Shown here piece after piece: positions 14,027 through 22,147 of a stretch of 64,000 nucleotides of DNA. Numbering within the stretch: the stretch's first letter is position 1; each line of letters begins with the position of its first letter. Source of the DNA: JAVBNA01 sp031551875 (GTDB lineage Bacteria; Bacillota; Clostridia; Oscillospirales; Acutalibacteraceae); contig JAVBNA010000020.1 in the NCBI GenBank assembly GCA_031551875.1, positions 1-64,000 on the forward strand, written 5' to 3'. Below the pieces are notes generated by a model, which saw only the letters and a program-made list of their open reading frames with translations, ran no database searches and was not told where the DNA came from. A program made the translations under genes and the position numbers.

Positions 14027-15907
14027 CTACCCTATCCAGTTGTATTTTTCAAGTATTTTCGCAATTTTTTGGCCTTTTGGCAACATGAGAATGTCATCTT
14101 TAGAAACTGCCTTGAGCAAAAGCAGGGCAACGACGTATAAAATCACCGCGACGCCGAGCGCCAGAAGGGTGGCTATTTTATCCGAAAGGAAGCGGGCGAG
14201 AAGTCCCTGCGCTGCCCACGCCGACCCACAGCAGATCAGTGACGCGATCAGCGGCTTGACAAACACCGAGTTGAAATTCGGAACAATCCTAGTGATGCGG
14301 CACAGCGCAACAATGTCAAGCGTAAAGATGATGACATAGCACAGGAAGGTGCCCACCGGGCCGCCGTTGATGTTGACCGACGGAATGCTGACCAGAAAAT
14401 AGGTTGAGACAAGCTTCACCACGGCGCCCACCGCCATGAACTTGACCGGCAGATCCACGCGTCCCACGCCCTGGATCATACTGCTCAGCGGGATGGACAT
14501 TGCGACAAAGACGACCCCGATTCCGAACACGGTCAGCACGGGGGTGGCGATCGCCGCCGCGTTTGCGTCACTGTAGAGCAGGCGCATGATTGGTCCGGAC
14601 AGCGCAGCAAGGCCAAAGCCCGCCGGGATGGATACAAGCGCTGTGATGCGGATGATTGACTCGATGCTGCGCTTGAGCTCGGCCCTATCCTTCTGAACCC
14701 AAGCAGTGGTGACCGTGGGCAGCGCACTGATGCCAAAAGCCTGCGTCAGCGTGGGTACGAGCGTATAGAGCGTCTGCGCCATGCCATAGCAGCCGTACAG
14801 CGTTGTGACGATCTTATCGGGGTTGACCCCCGACAGCAGGGAACCGTACAGATCCTTGAGATAGCCCGGCTGGGTGTCCTGAATGTGCCCCAGACGGTTC
14901 TGCACGAAGAAAACGTCAATGAAATTGGCCACGTTGGTCACCAGTGCGCCCAGCGCAATGGGGATCGCAATGCTCACCATAGAGCGGAAAATCTCCTTGC
15001 GGGACAGTGCCGGCGGAGCGGCGGCCAGCTCTTCTTTTGTAATGCCGTCTCCTTTGCGCCTGTGGCGGATCAGGAGATAAAGATAGGCGATCACAGAGCC
15101 CACCGTCACGCCCAGCACCGCGCCCGCCGCCGCGAAGGGCAGCGCCTGGTTGCGAGCCATATCCTGCGGCTTGTTCTGGATTTTTTCCGCACGCAGCTCG
15201 TCGTAACGGGCGTCGCGCTGCCCGGCTTGCAGTTTACCCTCTTCCATCTCAGTGTCAAGAGTCAGGTTTATCTCCTTTTCGTCCTCTGCGGTAAAGGTCA
15301 CCGCCTGACCATAGACTGTACCCTGCGTTTCATATTCACGCAAACCGTTTGACACGCCGGCACTGAGCACAAGCGCCGCGACCAGAAGCCCCAGTAGCAG
15401 CTTGCACAGCGCCTCAATGACCTGGGAAACGGCGGTCGGGTACATGTTGCGCAGACCCTCATAATAGCCGCGCTGTACCGACATCATGCAGCTGAACAGC
15501 AACGTCGGCGCAAGCACCAGCACGCTGTACACGGCGGAGGGGTTGTGCACCGCGTCGGAAAACGGGAAGGCGCCGAAGAACATCAGGAAGAAGCCGGCGA
15601 GCCCCGTAATCGTAAAGAGCGGCACGGCAGCGCGGTAGATCTGCCGCACGTCGTTGTAGCGCTTGAGCGCCACCTTCTCCGCCACCATGCGCGCGACCGC
15701 GATGGGGAAGCCCGCCGTCGCGATGGTATAGATGGGCATGTAGAGGTTATACGCCGTATTGAAATAGCCCAGCCCCTGCGCCCCCAGCAGATTGGTCAGC
15801 GGGATTTTGAACACCGCGCCGATGATCTTGACCAGGATCGTCCCCATCGACAGGATGAGAGCGCCCTGGAGGAAACTCTGTTTTTTACTCTTCGACTGTA
15901 GCGTCAA
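14027..15907 (-). CDS. spoVB: Stage V sporulation protein B-like lipid flippase (MOP family)
   Basis: A roughly 626-residue polytopic membrane protein of the MVF/MOP exporter group. The SpoVB hallmarks are KKQSFLQGALILSMGTILVKIIG (start region), QGLGYFNTAYNLYMPIY and GFPIAVARMVAEK. SpoVB/YabM and relatives (MurJ, Amj) move undecaprenol-linked precursors across the membrane for cell wall or cortex. Compared with the usual length of about 520 residues there is an extra hydrophilic stretch at about 190-258 between two membrane segments. TTG at 15907 with AGGAA nine bases upstream is preferred over the GTG at 15916. It heads the yab-like block. Confidence 0.87.
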   Translation of the reverse strand: MTLQSKSKKQSFLQGALILSMGTILVKIIGAVFKIPLTNLLGAQGLGYFNTAYNLYMPIYTIATAGFPIAVARMVAEKVALKRYNDVRQIYRAAVPLFTITGLAGFFLMFFGAFPFSDAVHNPSAVYSVLVLAPTLLFSCMMSVQRGYYEGLRNMYPTAVSQVIEALCKLLLGLLVAALVLSAGVSNGLREYETQGTVYGQAVTFTAEDEKEINLTLDTEMEEGKLQAGQRDARYDELRAEKIQNKPQDMARNQALPFAAAGAVLGVTVGSVIAYLYLLIRHRRKGDGITKEELAAAPPALSRKEIFRSMVSIAIPIALGALVTNVANFIDVFFVQNRLGHIQDTQPGYLKDLYGSLLSGVNPDKIVTTLYGCYGMAQTLYTLVPTLTQAFGISALPTVTTAWVQKDRAELKRSIESIIRITALVSIPAGFGLAALSGPIMRLLYSDANAAAIATPVLTVFGIGVVFVAMSIPLSSMIQGVGRVDLPVKFMAVGAVVKLVSTYFLVSIPSVNINGGPVGTFLCYVIIFTLDIVALCRITRIVPNFNSVFVKPLIASLICCGSAWAAQGLLARFLSDKIATLLALGVAVILYVVALLLLKAVSKDDILMLPKGQKIAKILEKYNWIG

Positions 15908-15996
15908 GCCAAACACTTCCTAAACCAAATTATTGTGCGTCGAAAAAGCACATCATAAAGGATTATATTACATCATTACACGCAATATGTACAGCC

Positions 15997-17277
15997 CTAT
16001 TTGGATATTTTTTCAAGTATACCCGCTGTCTTTGCCTTGATGTGCTCAAGGTCAAGCCCCGGAAACGCCCCGTTCTCATAGACCACCCGCCCCCGGCACA
16101 TGGTAAGCCTGATGTCGGACGAATGGGCGCAATACACCAGATGAACCGCCTTGTCATAGCAGGGCAACATATGAACCCCGCTGTAATCCACAACCGCGAG
16201 GTCGGCAATCTGCCCCGGCACAATGCGCCCCGTATCCGTCCGGCCCTGCGCCTGCGCGCCTGCGAGCGCCGCCATATGCAGTGTATCGGCGGGTGTGAGC
16301 GCCGACGGATCCCCCAGCATCCCGTTTTGCAGCAGCGCCGCAAAGCGCATCTCCTTGATCATGTCAAAATTGTTGTTGCTTGCGACGCCGTCGGTGCCCA
16401 GCGCCACGCGTATGCCCTTTTTCCGCATACGGTGTATGGGCGCGACGCCGCTGCCCAGCTTCATGTTGCTGGTTGGGCAGTGTGCCACGGTTACGCCCTT
16501 GTCGTGCAGAATGTCCATGTCATCGTCGGTCACGTGCACGCAGTGCGCCGCCGTCGTTGGCACATCGAAAAGCCCCAGCGACGCAAAATAGGCGGCGGGA
16601 GTCTTGCCGTGGCGCGTCGCGCACTCCTCGTGCTCCTTTTTTGTTTCGGACAGGTGGACGTGCATACAGCTGCCGATCTCTTTGGTGTAGACGGCCATGT
16701 CCGACACAATGCGCGGGTTCGTTGTGTATTCTGCGTGGATGCACATGTCGACGAGAAGCTGTCCCTCGCCCGCACCGTGTAAGTTCTCATACAACCGGCG
16801 TGCCTCGTCAAAGGAGGCCTGCTCGGACAGCGGGAGGTCGTTGAAGCAGGTCAGCCCCCGCGAAAGGTTACAGCTGATGCCGGTTTCGAGCACCGCTCTG
16901 GCGATGTCCTCACAAAAATAGTACATCTCGGTAAAGCTCGTGATGCCGTTTTGCAGCATTTCGGCGATGCCCAGCAGACTCCCGTAATACACCGCCTCGC
17001 CGTCGAGCTGCGCCTCAAAGGGGAAGATGCGGTCACTCAGCCACCGGTCGAGCGGCAGCCCCTCCCCGTACCCGCGCAGCAGCGTCATGGGCACATGGCA
17101 GTGGGCGTTGATAAAGCCGGGGATCAGCAGCTTGCCCCGTCCATTATATATGCGCCCGTACTCTCCGTCGGGGCGCTCGTCTCCCATATATTCAATGGTC
17201 TTGCCTATCACGCCGACATACCGGTTTTGGGAAACCGTTCCGTCAGCGTTGAGTACATCTATCTTTTCAAAAAGCAT
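15997..17277 (-). CDS. mtaD: 5-methylthioadenosine/S-adenosylhomocysteine deaminase
   Basis: A 426-residue amidohydrolase of the MtaD/ATZ-TRZ group, which deaminates adenosine-like compounds to inosine-like ones. Motifs: GFINAHCHVPMTLLRGYGEG (metal HxH and the family's leucine-rich stretch), HVHLSETKKEHEEC, TAAHCVHVTDDD, VAHCPTSNMKLGSG and LGTDGVASNNNFDM with the catalytic Asp. It is followed 12 bases upstream in the message by purine nucleoside phosphorylase, which would split the inosine-type product, so the pair looks like a salvage route. Start: ATG after AAGGAGG. Confidence 0.88.
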   Translation of the reverse strand: MLFEKIDVLNADGTVSQNRYVGVIGKTIEYMGDERPDGEYGRIYNGRGKLLIPGFINAHCHVPMTLLRGYGEGLPLDRWLSDRIFPFEAQLDGEAVYYGSLLGIAEMLQNGITSFTEMYYFCEDIARAVLETGISCNLSRGLTCFNDLPLSEQASFDEARRLYENLHGAGEGQLLVDMCIHAEYTTNPRIVSDMAVYTKEIGSCMHVHLSETKKEHEECATRHGKTPAAYFASLGLFDVPTTAAHCVHVTDDDMDILHDKGVTVAHCPTSNMKLGSGVAPIHRMRKKGIRVALGTDGVASNNNFDMIKEMRFAALLQNGMLGDPSALTPADTLHMAALAGAQAQGRTDTGRIVPGQIADLAVVDYSGVHMLPCYDKAVHLVYCAHSSDIRLTMCRGRVVYENGAFPGLDLEHIKAKTAGILEKISK

Positions 17278-17289
17278 GGCCTTTCCTCC

Positions 17290-18111
17290 TTATACTCTTT
17301 CCAAAAAAGCTTCGATCAGGTCGCCCAACCGTCCAGCGGCCTGCCTGCCGACCCCGACGACCTCCTCGCCCGACAGCGTCCCCCCGCTCATGCCGGCGGC
17401 CAGGTTGGTGATACAGGAAACGCCCAGCACCTCTATGCCGCACTGCACCGCCGTGATGGTCTCGGTCACCGTGGACATGCCCACCGCGTCTCCGCCCAGG
17501 ATGCGGATTGCGCGGATCTCGGCGGGCGTTTCAAACTGCGGCCCCGCCATATAGAAATAGACGCCCTCCTGAAGCGGCACGCCCCGCTCTTGTGCGGCCT
17601 CCTTCGCAAGCGCGCGCAGGTTGGCGGAGTAGGCGTCCCCCATGTCGAAGAAGCGCTCGCCAAACGCGTTAATGTTCGGGCCGCGCACAGGGCTTTCGGC
17701 GCACAGCTTGATATGGTCGGAGATCAGCATCAGGTCGCCCACTGAAAAGTCCTCGTTGACCCCGCCCGCGGCGTTGGTGAGAATGACCCGTTTCACACCG
17801 CACAGCGAGAGCATTCTCATGGGAAAGGCGGCCTGCGCCATGGTATAGCCCTCATAGAAATGAAACCGCCCGGACAGCACAAGCAGCGGACGCCCGCCAA
17901 GCCTGCCCGCCAGCAGACGTCCTGCGTGGGACTGCACGCTTGTTTTGTGCAGGTGCGGGATATTCTCGTAGGGAAGGGAGACGACGTCGGTCATGCGCTC
18001 CGCCACAAGCCCCAGTCCCGATCCCAGCACTAGGGCGGTTTCCGGGACCGTGCCCAGCTTGTCCATGATGTATGCCGCACTTTCACGGTATTCCTCCAAT
18101 GAATATGACAT
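17290..18111 (-). CDS. punA: Purine nucleoside phosphorylase (inosine/guanosine type)
   Basis: A 273-residue trimeric-type PNP (PNP I). It splits inosine or guanosine with phosphate to base and ribose-1-phosphate. Family markers: ALVLGSGLGLVAERM (phosphate loop), VQSHAGRLL, LVLSGRFHFYEGYTM, ILTNAAGGVNEDF, MAGPQFETPAEIRAIR with the ribose/base site, and GGDAVGMSTVTE with the base-contacting Met. Start: ATG after GGGAGGC. It is the first gene of a two-gene unit with mtaD and follows a terminator. Confidence 0.95.
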   Translation of the reverse strand: MSYSLEEYRESAAYIMDKLGTVPETALVLGSGLGLVAERMTDVVSLPYENIPHLHKTSVQSHAGRLLAGRLGGRPLLVLSGRFHFYEGYTMAQAAFPMRMLSLCGVKRVILTNAAGGVNEDFSVGDLMLISDHIKLCAESPVRGPNINAFGERFFDMGDAYSANLRALAKEAAQERGVPLQEGVYFYMAGPQFETPAEIRAIRILGGDAVGMSTVTETITAVQCGIEVLGVSCITNLAAGMSGGTLSGEEVVGVGRQAAGRLGDLIEAFLERV

Positions 18112-18130
18112 ATGTGATGCCTCCCATACT

Positions 18131-18161
18131 GCAAAAAAGGGCTGTTTGTCACAGCCCTTTC
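18131..18161 (-). terminator. Terminator of the zinc-ribbon gene
   Basis: A perfect 10-bp stem (18137-18146 with 18152-18161, AAAGGGCTGT arm) followed by TTTTTT on the minus strand, between the zinc-ribbon gene and punA. Confidence 0.85.
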
Positions 18162-18181
18162 TCCGTTTTGTATTTTTTTAG

Positions 18182-18541
18182 TTACAGAAGCTGCCCGCCG
18201 CATTTGCTGCAAAAGAGGGAATCCTCCGGATTCTCTTTGCCGCACGACTTGCATTTCTTGCGTTTTTTGAGTTCCGAAATGCGGTCATTGATGATGTCAA
18301 GCTGCTCATACAGCTCATCAATCTCCGCCACGCTGGCCTCCGACAGCGGCTCAATGTCCGCCTCGGTCTTGATCCCGTCATAGACCACACGTCCCAGCGC
18401 TTCAAAGCGCTTTTCAATTTGACCGTTGATGTCCGCCGCGTGGAAACGAAGCTTGGACATATCCCAAAGCGATACGGCCTTCCTGCTGACCGCGCTGGCT
18501 GCGGATTTGGCGTTGACCACGGCGTCGTCAAACAAACTCAT
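18182..18541 (-). CDS. Small zinc-ribbon protein with coiled coil
   Basis: A 119-residue protein. Residues 1-40 are Ala/Ser-rich and helical, a charged coiled-coil-like region follows (EIDELYEQLDIINDRISELKK), and the C-terminus is a zinc ribbon with two CxxC pairs (CKSCG and CSKCGG). This is a common small protein type in Firmicutes with no assigned job. ATG at 18541, with AAGGTGG eight bases upstream, fits better than the GTG four codons earlier that overlaps the ribosome-binding site. Single gene with its own terminator. Confidence 0.75.
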   Translation of the reverse strand: MSLFDDAVVNAKSAASAVSRKAVSLWDMSKLRFHAADINGQIEKRFEALGRVVYDGIKTEADIEPLSEASVAEIDELYEQLDIINDRISELKKRKKCKSCGKENPEDSLFCSKCGGQLL

Positions 18542-18619
18542 ATGGAAAACCACCTTTCACACTGCTTTTCGTTTTGCTGGGTTTAGTATACCATTTTTAC
18601 GCACAGATTTCAATAGTAA

Positions 18620-19582
18620 TCAACTATAAATCCCACCGCCATAAAATTCGCGCAGCAGCGAATCCCTGGGAACAAGCCGCGTGTCGATGGGCACAAAGGA
18701 GCGAAGCCCCTCCAGCAGATGCTGCGCCATGTCATAGTAAGGGCTGCTCTCCTCCCTCAGCATCTTGAGCAGCGGCACCGCCGTGTGCAGAAACACGCAC
18801 GGCTCGTAGATGTGCACCGAATTGATCGTATAGTCGGACAGGCGCTTGTACGGTTCGATGTAGATGTCCTCCCCACGGCAGATGTCCTCCCACATCGACA
18901 TGGTGCGCTCGGGCGTGCAGTTGCGGAAATTGAAATCGCGCACCAAGCGGCGGATCAGCCGCAGCTCACGCGCGGTGATGATGCATTTGTTCTCCGTCTC
19001 GATGCCCTGCTTAACACTGATGTAAATTTTGATCAGCGCTTCACGGGGCAGGTGGTCGGTAATGGCCGGATTGAGGGCGTGGATGCCCTCAATGATGGCG
19101 ATTTCGTTGTCTCTGAGCTCGACAAGCTCCTTCCCGTCGGCGGGACGGCGAAGGTTGAAGTCAAAAATGGGCATCAGACTTCTGCCTACGGTGACAAGCT
19201 CTGTGAGGCAGGCAAGCATTTGCGGAAGGTCGAGGGCGTGCACTGATTCATAGTCGTACTTGCCGTTCTCCATCAGGGGCGCCTGCCCCTCGCCCAGATA
19301 AAAGCGGTCCATCTCCACTGACACCGCGCGCACGCCCCGGCCGCGCAGCTGTTCGCGCAGCATCTTGGAGGTGGTGGTCTTTCCCGAGCTGGACGGCCCC
19401 GCCAGCATCACGGCACGGCAGGTTCTGACATTTTGGGCGATGTCGTCGGCCAGCATCTCCACGCTCTTGCGATAGGACAGCTCAATCAGCCGGATGATCT
19501 CCCCCGGCTCGTTTTGCGCCGCACGGTTGATGTCCTCCAAGTGATAGGTGTAGCGGATATACGAGTTGGCCAAATTCTTCAT
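18620..19582 (-). CDS. Nucleoside kinase (uridine kinase/phosphoribulokinase family)
   Basis: A 320-residue P-loop kinase: the Walker A is AGPSSSGKTTTSKML near residue 58, and VSVEMDRFYLG and IIEGIHALNP are the usual following motifs of the uridine kinase/PRK family. It probably phosphorylates a nucleoside such as uridine or cytidine. Many clostridial relatives carry an extra N-terminal TGS/ThrRS-like region; this one has only a short helical lead-in of about 55 residues. Its ATG (after AAGGGAG) lies within the end of the hemZ frame, so the two genes overlap by about 100 bases in different frames. Confidence 0.85.
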   Translation of the reverse strand: MKNLANSYIRYTYHLEDINRAAQNEPGEIIRLIELSYRKSVEMLADDIAQNVRTCRAVMLAGPSSSGKTTTSKMLREQLRGRGVRAVSVEMDRFYLGEGQAPLMENGKYDYESVHALDLPQMLACLTELVTVGRSLMPIFDFNLRRPADGKELVELRDNEIAIIEGIHALNPAITDHLPREALIKIYISVKQGIETENKCIITARELRLIRRLVRDFNFRNCTPERTMSMWEDICRGEDIYIEPYKRLSDYTINSVHIYEPCVFLHTAVPLLKMLREESSPYYDMAQHLLEGLRSFVPIDTRLVPRDSLLREFYGGGIYS

Positions 19583-21047
19583 AAAACTCCCTTACCCCCT
19601 TTTTTCGGGTGAGCATTTCTTCAAATTGATTACAGTATTCATATGGGAATTTGTAGTTAAATATACGCACAAGATGATCGCCGCCCGGCTGCCGGAGCTT
19701 GGTCACCGCCCCTGCGCCGCACGCGAGGATCGAGTGTGTCTCGTCCATGATGTAGGCGTTATAGCGCCCTTCAAAGCCCGGCTTTGACCAGCCGACATTC
19801 TCGAGGTTGCCGAGCATTTTGCTCTGCCGATAGAGGTAGTAAGGGTGAAAACCCGCGCCGTACAGCGTCTGGATGCTGTGTTCCACCATGGCGGCGGCCA
19901 GCTCCGCGCTCAAGCTCTCCGTGCCGCCGTCTGTGACCAGGCGCGCCGACTTTTTCATGGACAGCACGTGCACTGTGACGCTTTCGGGCGACAGCGCCAG
20001 GATTTTCTGCATCGTATCCTCAAAGGACTCTAGGGTGTCCCCCGGCAGCCCCGCGATCAGATCCATGTTGATGTTCTCAAAGCCCGCCGCCCGCGCTATG
20101 GCAAAAGCCTCCAGCGTCTGCGCCGCCGTGTGCCTGCGGCCGATGTTTTCGAGCACCCTGTCGCTCATGGTCTGAGGGTTGATGCTGATGCGGGTGACAC
20201 CGCCCTCCTTTATAGCGCGCAGCTTTTCCTGCGTGATTGTGTCGGGGCGTCCCGCCTCCACCGTCCACTCGGTCAAATGGGTCATGTCAAAGCTGTCCGA
20301 AACAGCCCGCAAAAGCGACGCCATCTGCTCGGCGGACAGCGTGGTCGGCGTGCCGCCTCCGATGTATACGGTTTCCAAACGCAGCCCCAGCTCCCGCGCG
20401 ATGCGGCCGGTGTGGGCGATCTCCTCTAAAAGCAGCGTGTGGTAGCGCGGGATCAGCTTGCCTGCCTGCTCGACCGAGTGGGACACAAAGGAGCAGTAGG
20501 CGCACCGGGTCGGGCAAAAAGGGATAGATACATAAAGACTGAAGGAATCGGGGCGGCTCTGGTCAAGCAGGACGCTTTCGTGCTTCTCACAGTCGAGTGC
20601 GAGCCGCCGCTTGGGCTCACTGACACGCAGTTCCCTGTCAAAGTAGTTGAGCGCCTCCTCCTCGCCGCGCTGGCGGATCATGCGGCGCAGCAGCTTGATG
20701 GGCCGCACGCCGGTCAGAATCCCCCACAGCGGCCGGTAGCCAATCTCACCGCCAAGCAGACCGTACAGAAGGTTTCCCATGCGCAGCTCGCACCGCTTGC
20801 CCGCCTCCTCTTCCGAAAGTTCGGCAATCCTGACCGCTTCCTCGCGGACGGTTTCACGCCCGCCTCTGACAAAGGACACGCGCAAAAGCGCTGTGCCGTC
20901 CAGTGTATGCATTTCGGTGCGCACAAGGGGCTCGCCTGTGCGCTCTACCTCTCCGAACACAACGCGAATGCGCTCGTGCGGAAAAAAGACACGCACAAGG
21001 TTTTCCATTTCAAACTGAAAGGTATGCCCGATGATTTCCAAAAGCAT
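19482..21047 (-). CDS. hemZ: Coproporphyrinogen III oxidase-like radical SAM protein HemZ
   Basis: A roughly 521-residue radical SAM protein of the HemN/HemZ group. The cluster motif is IPFCPTRCAYCSF, followed by ETVYIGGGTPTTLSAEQ, TVEAGRPDTIT and DLIAGLPGDTLESFEDT, all standard for HemN-like enzymes, with the N-terminal region of about 150 residues typical of HemZ. It may oxidise coproporphyrinogen anaerobically or act as a haem chaperone. The start at 21047, two bases after the metallohydrolase stop, gives the usual N-terminus (MLLEIIGHTF). The last 30 or so residues run into the kinase gene in another frame. Confidence 0.87.
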   Translation of the reverse strand: MLLEIIGHTFQFEMENLVRVFFPHERIRVVFGEVERTGEPLVRTEMHTLDGTALLRVSFVRGGRETVREEAVRIAELSEEEAGKRCELRMGNLLYGLLGGEIGYRPLWGILTGVRPIKLLRRMIRQRGEEEALNYFDRELRVSEPKRRLALDCEKHESVLLDQSRPDSFSLYVSIPFCPTRCAYCSFVSHSVEQAGKLIPRYHTLLLEEIAHTGRIARELGLRLETVYIGGGTPTTLSAEQMASLLRAVSDSFDMTHLTEWTVEAGRPDTITQEKLRAIKEGGVTRISINPQTMSDRVLENIGRRHTAAQTLEAFAIARAAGFENINMDLIAGLPGDTLESFEDTMQKILALSPESVTVHVLSMKKSARLVTDGGTESLSAELAAAMVEHSIQTLYGAGFHPYYLYRQSKMLGNLENVGWSKPGFEGRYNAYIMDETHSILACGAGAVTKLRQPGGDHLVRIFNYKFPYEYCNQFEEMLTRKKGVREFYEEFGQLVYPLHLSLGGHQPCGAKRAGGDHPAD

Positions 21048-21048
21048 A

Positions 21049-21675
21049 TTACCAGTCACTTTCTGAATCATTAAAGTACGGGTTATTGTCCCGCTCAAAT
21101 TGCAGGGAGGTCGCGCGTCCGTGCCCAGGCAGCACGGTGTAGTCGCCCGGCAGGGCGCTCAGCTTCTTGAGGGAGCTGAGCATATCCGAAAAGCTCGAAT
21201 AGGCAAAGTCGCACCGCCCGACATCCCGGTAAAAAAGTGTATCTCCCGAAAAGATCGTGTCGCCGCACACATAGCAGCAGCAGCCCGGCGTGTGCCCAGG
21301 CGTATGCACCGCCGTAAAAATCAGTTCCCCGCAGGCGATGGTATCGCCGTCTTTAAGAAGCCGGTCGGCGGGACGGTTGCCTTTCACGTACGAAAAGCGC
21401 AGGCTTCCGTCTGTCAGAAAATCGCCGTCCTCCTCCTGGATGGCGACGGGCGCACCGGTCAGCTCCCGCACGGCGGGCAGGCCGGTGACATGGTCAAAAT
21501 GGCCGTGGGTCAGCAAAATCAGCCCAACGTTTTCCGGGCCGATGCGCCGGACGGCCTCCAGCAGGGCTTTTGCCGCCGCGCCGGGGTCAATGATTGTCAC
21601 CTTTCCGGTGGCTTCGTCGGTCACCAGATAGCAGTTCGTGCCGATCGGGCCGACTGCAAGCGTCTCTATCTTCAT
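21049..21675 (-). CDS. Metallo-beta-lactamase fold hydrolase (glyoxalase II-like)
   Basis: A 208-residue MBL-fold hydrolase of the YcbL/glyoxalase II type. The metal motif THGHFDHVTGLP is near residue 56, with HTPGHTPGC and SGDTLF, RDVGR and the final LPGHG supplying the other metal ligands. It probably cuts thioesters; GloB itself has a longer C-terminal domain that is missing here. It lies in a run with dtd and relA upstream and hemZ downstream, all closely spaced. The substrate is unknown. Confidence 0.85.
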   Translation of the reverse strand: MKIETLAVGPIGTNCYLVTDEATGKVTIIDPGAAAKALLEAVRRIGPENVGLILLTHGHFDHVTGLPAVRELTGAPVAIQEEDGDFLTDGSLRFSYVKGNRPADRLLKDGDTIACGELIFTAVHTPGHTPGCCCYVCGDTIFSGDTLFYRDVGRCDFAYSSFSDMLSSLKKLSALPGDYTVLPGHGRATSLQFERDNNPYFNDSESDW

Positions 21676-21691
21676 ACTCTTTCCCCTTCCC

Positions 21692-22138
21692 TCACAGGTC
21701 TCCCGAATCCAGTAAAATGGTCACCGGGCCGTCGTTGCACAGGTCAACCTGCATGTCGGCGCCGAATTCGCCCGTGCACACGGGGATGCCCCGCGAACGC
21801 AGACAATCGGTAAAATACTCGTACAGAATTTCACCCTTTTCAGGCGGCGCCGCGCCGATAAAGGAGGGACGCCGACCGTGGGAACAGTCGGCGCACAGCG
21901 TAAAATTGGAGACCACGATGATTTCCCCCGCGGTGTCCAGTATCGATTTGTTGATCTTGCCCTGCTCGTCCCCGCAGATGCGCAATACAGAAATTTTGGC
22001 CGCGAGGCGCTCGGCGTCCTCGCTCTCGTCGCACGCTGTTACGCCGAGCAGGATCAGGTATCCCGCCCCGACAGCGGTAACCTGCCGCCCCCCGATACAC
22101 ACCGACGCGCGGGAAACCCGCTGAATGACTGCTTTCAT
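21692..22138 (-). CDS. dtd: D-aminoacyl-tRNA deacylase
   Basis: A 148-residue DTD enzyme that removes D-amino acids (and glycine from tRNA-Ala) from mischarged tRNAs. Both signature motifs are present: the SQ-type motif here reads VVSNFTLCADCSHGRRPSF, with Cys-Ala-Asp in place of the common SQFTLY pattern, and the Gly-cis-Pro-type motif reads GIPVCTGEFGADMQV. Start: ATG after AGGAGGAAGCC, directly after relA; relA-dtd is a classical pair. Confidence 0.93.
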   Translation of the reverse strand: MKAVIQRVSRASVCIGGRQVTAVGAGYLILLGVTACDESEDAERLAAKISVLRICGDEQGKINKSILDTAGEIIVVSNFTLCADCSHGRRPSFIGAAPPEKGEILYEYFTDCLRSRGIPVCTGEFGADMQVDLCNDGPVTILLDSGDL

Positions 22139-22147
22139 GGCTTCCTC

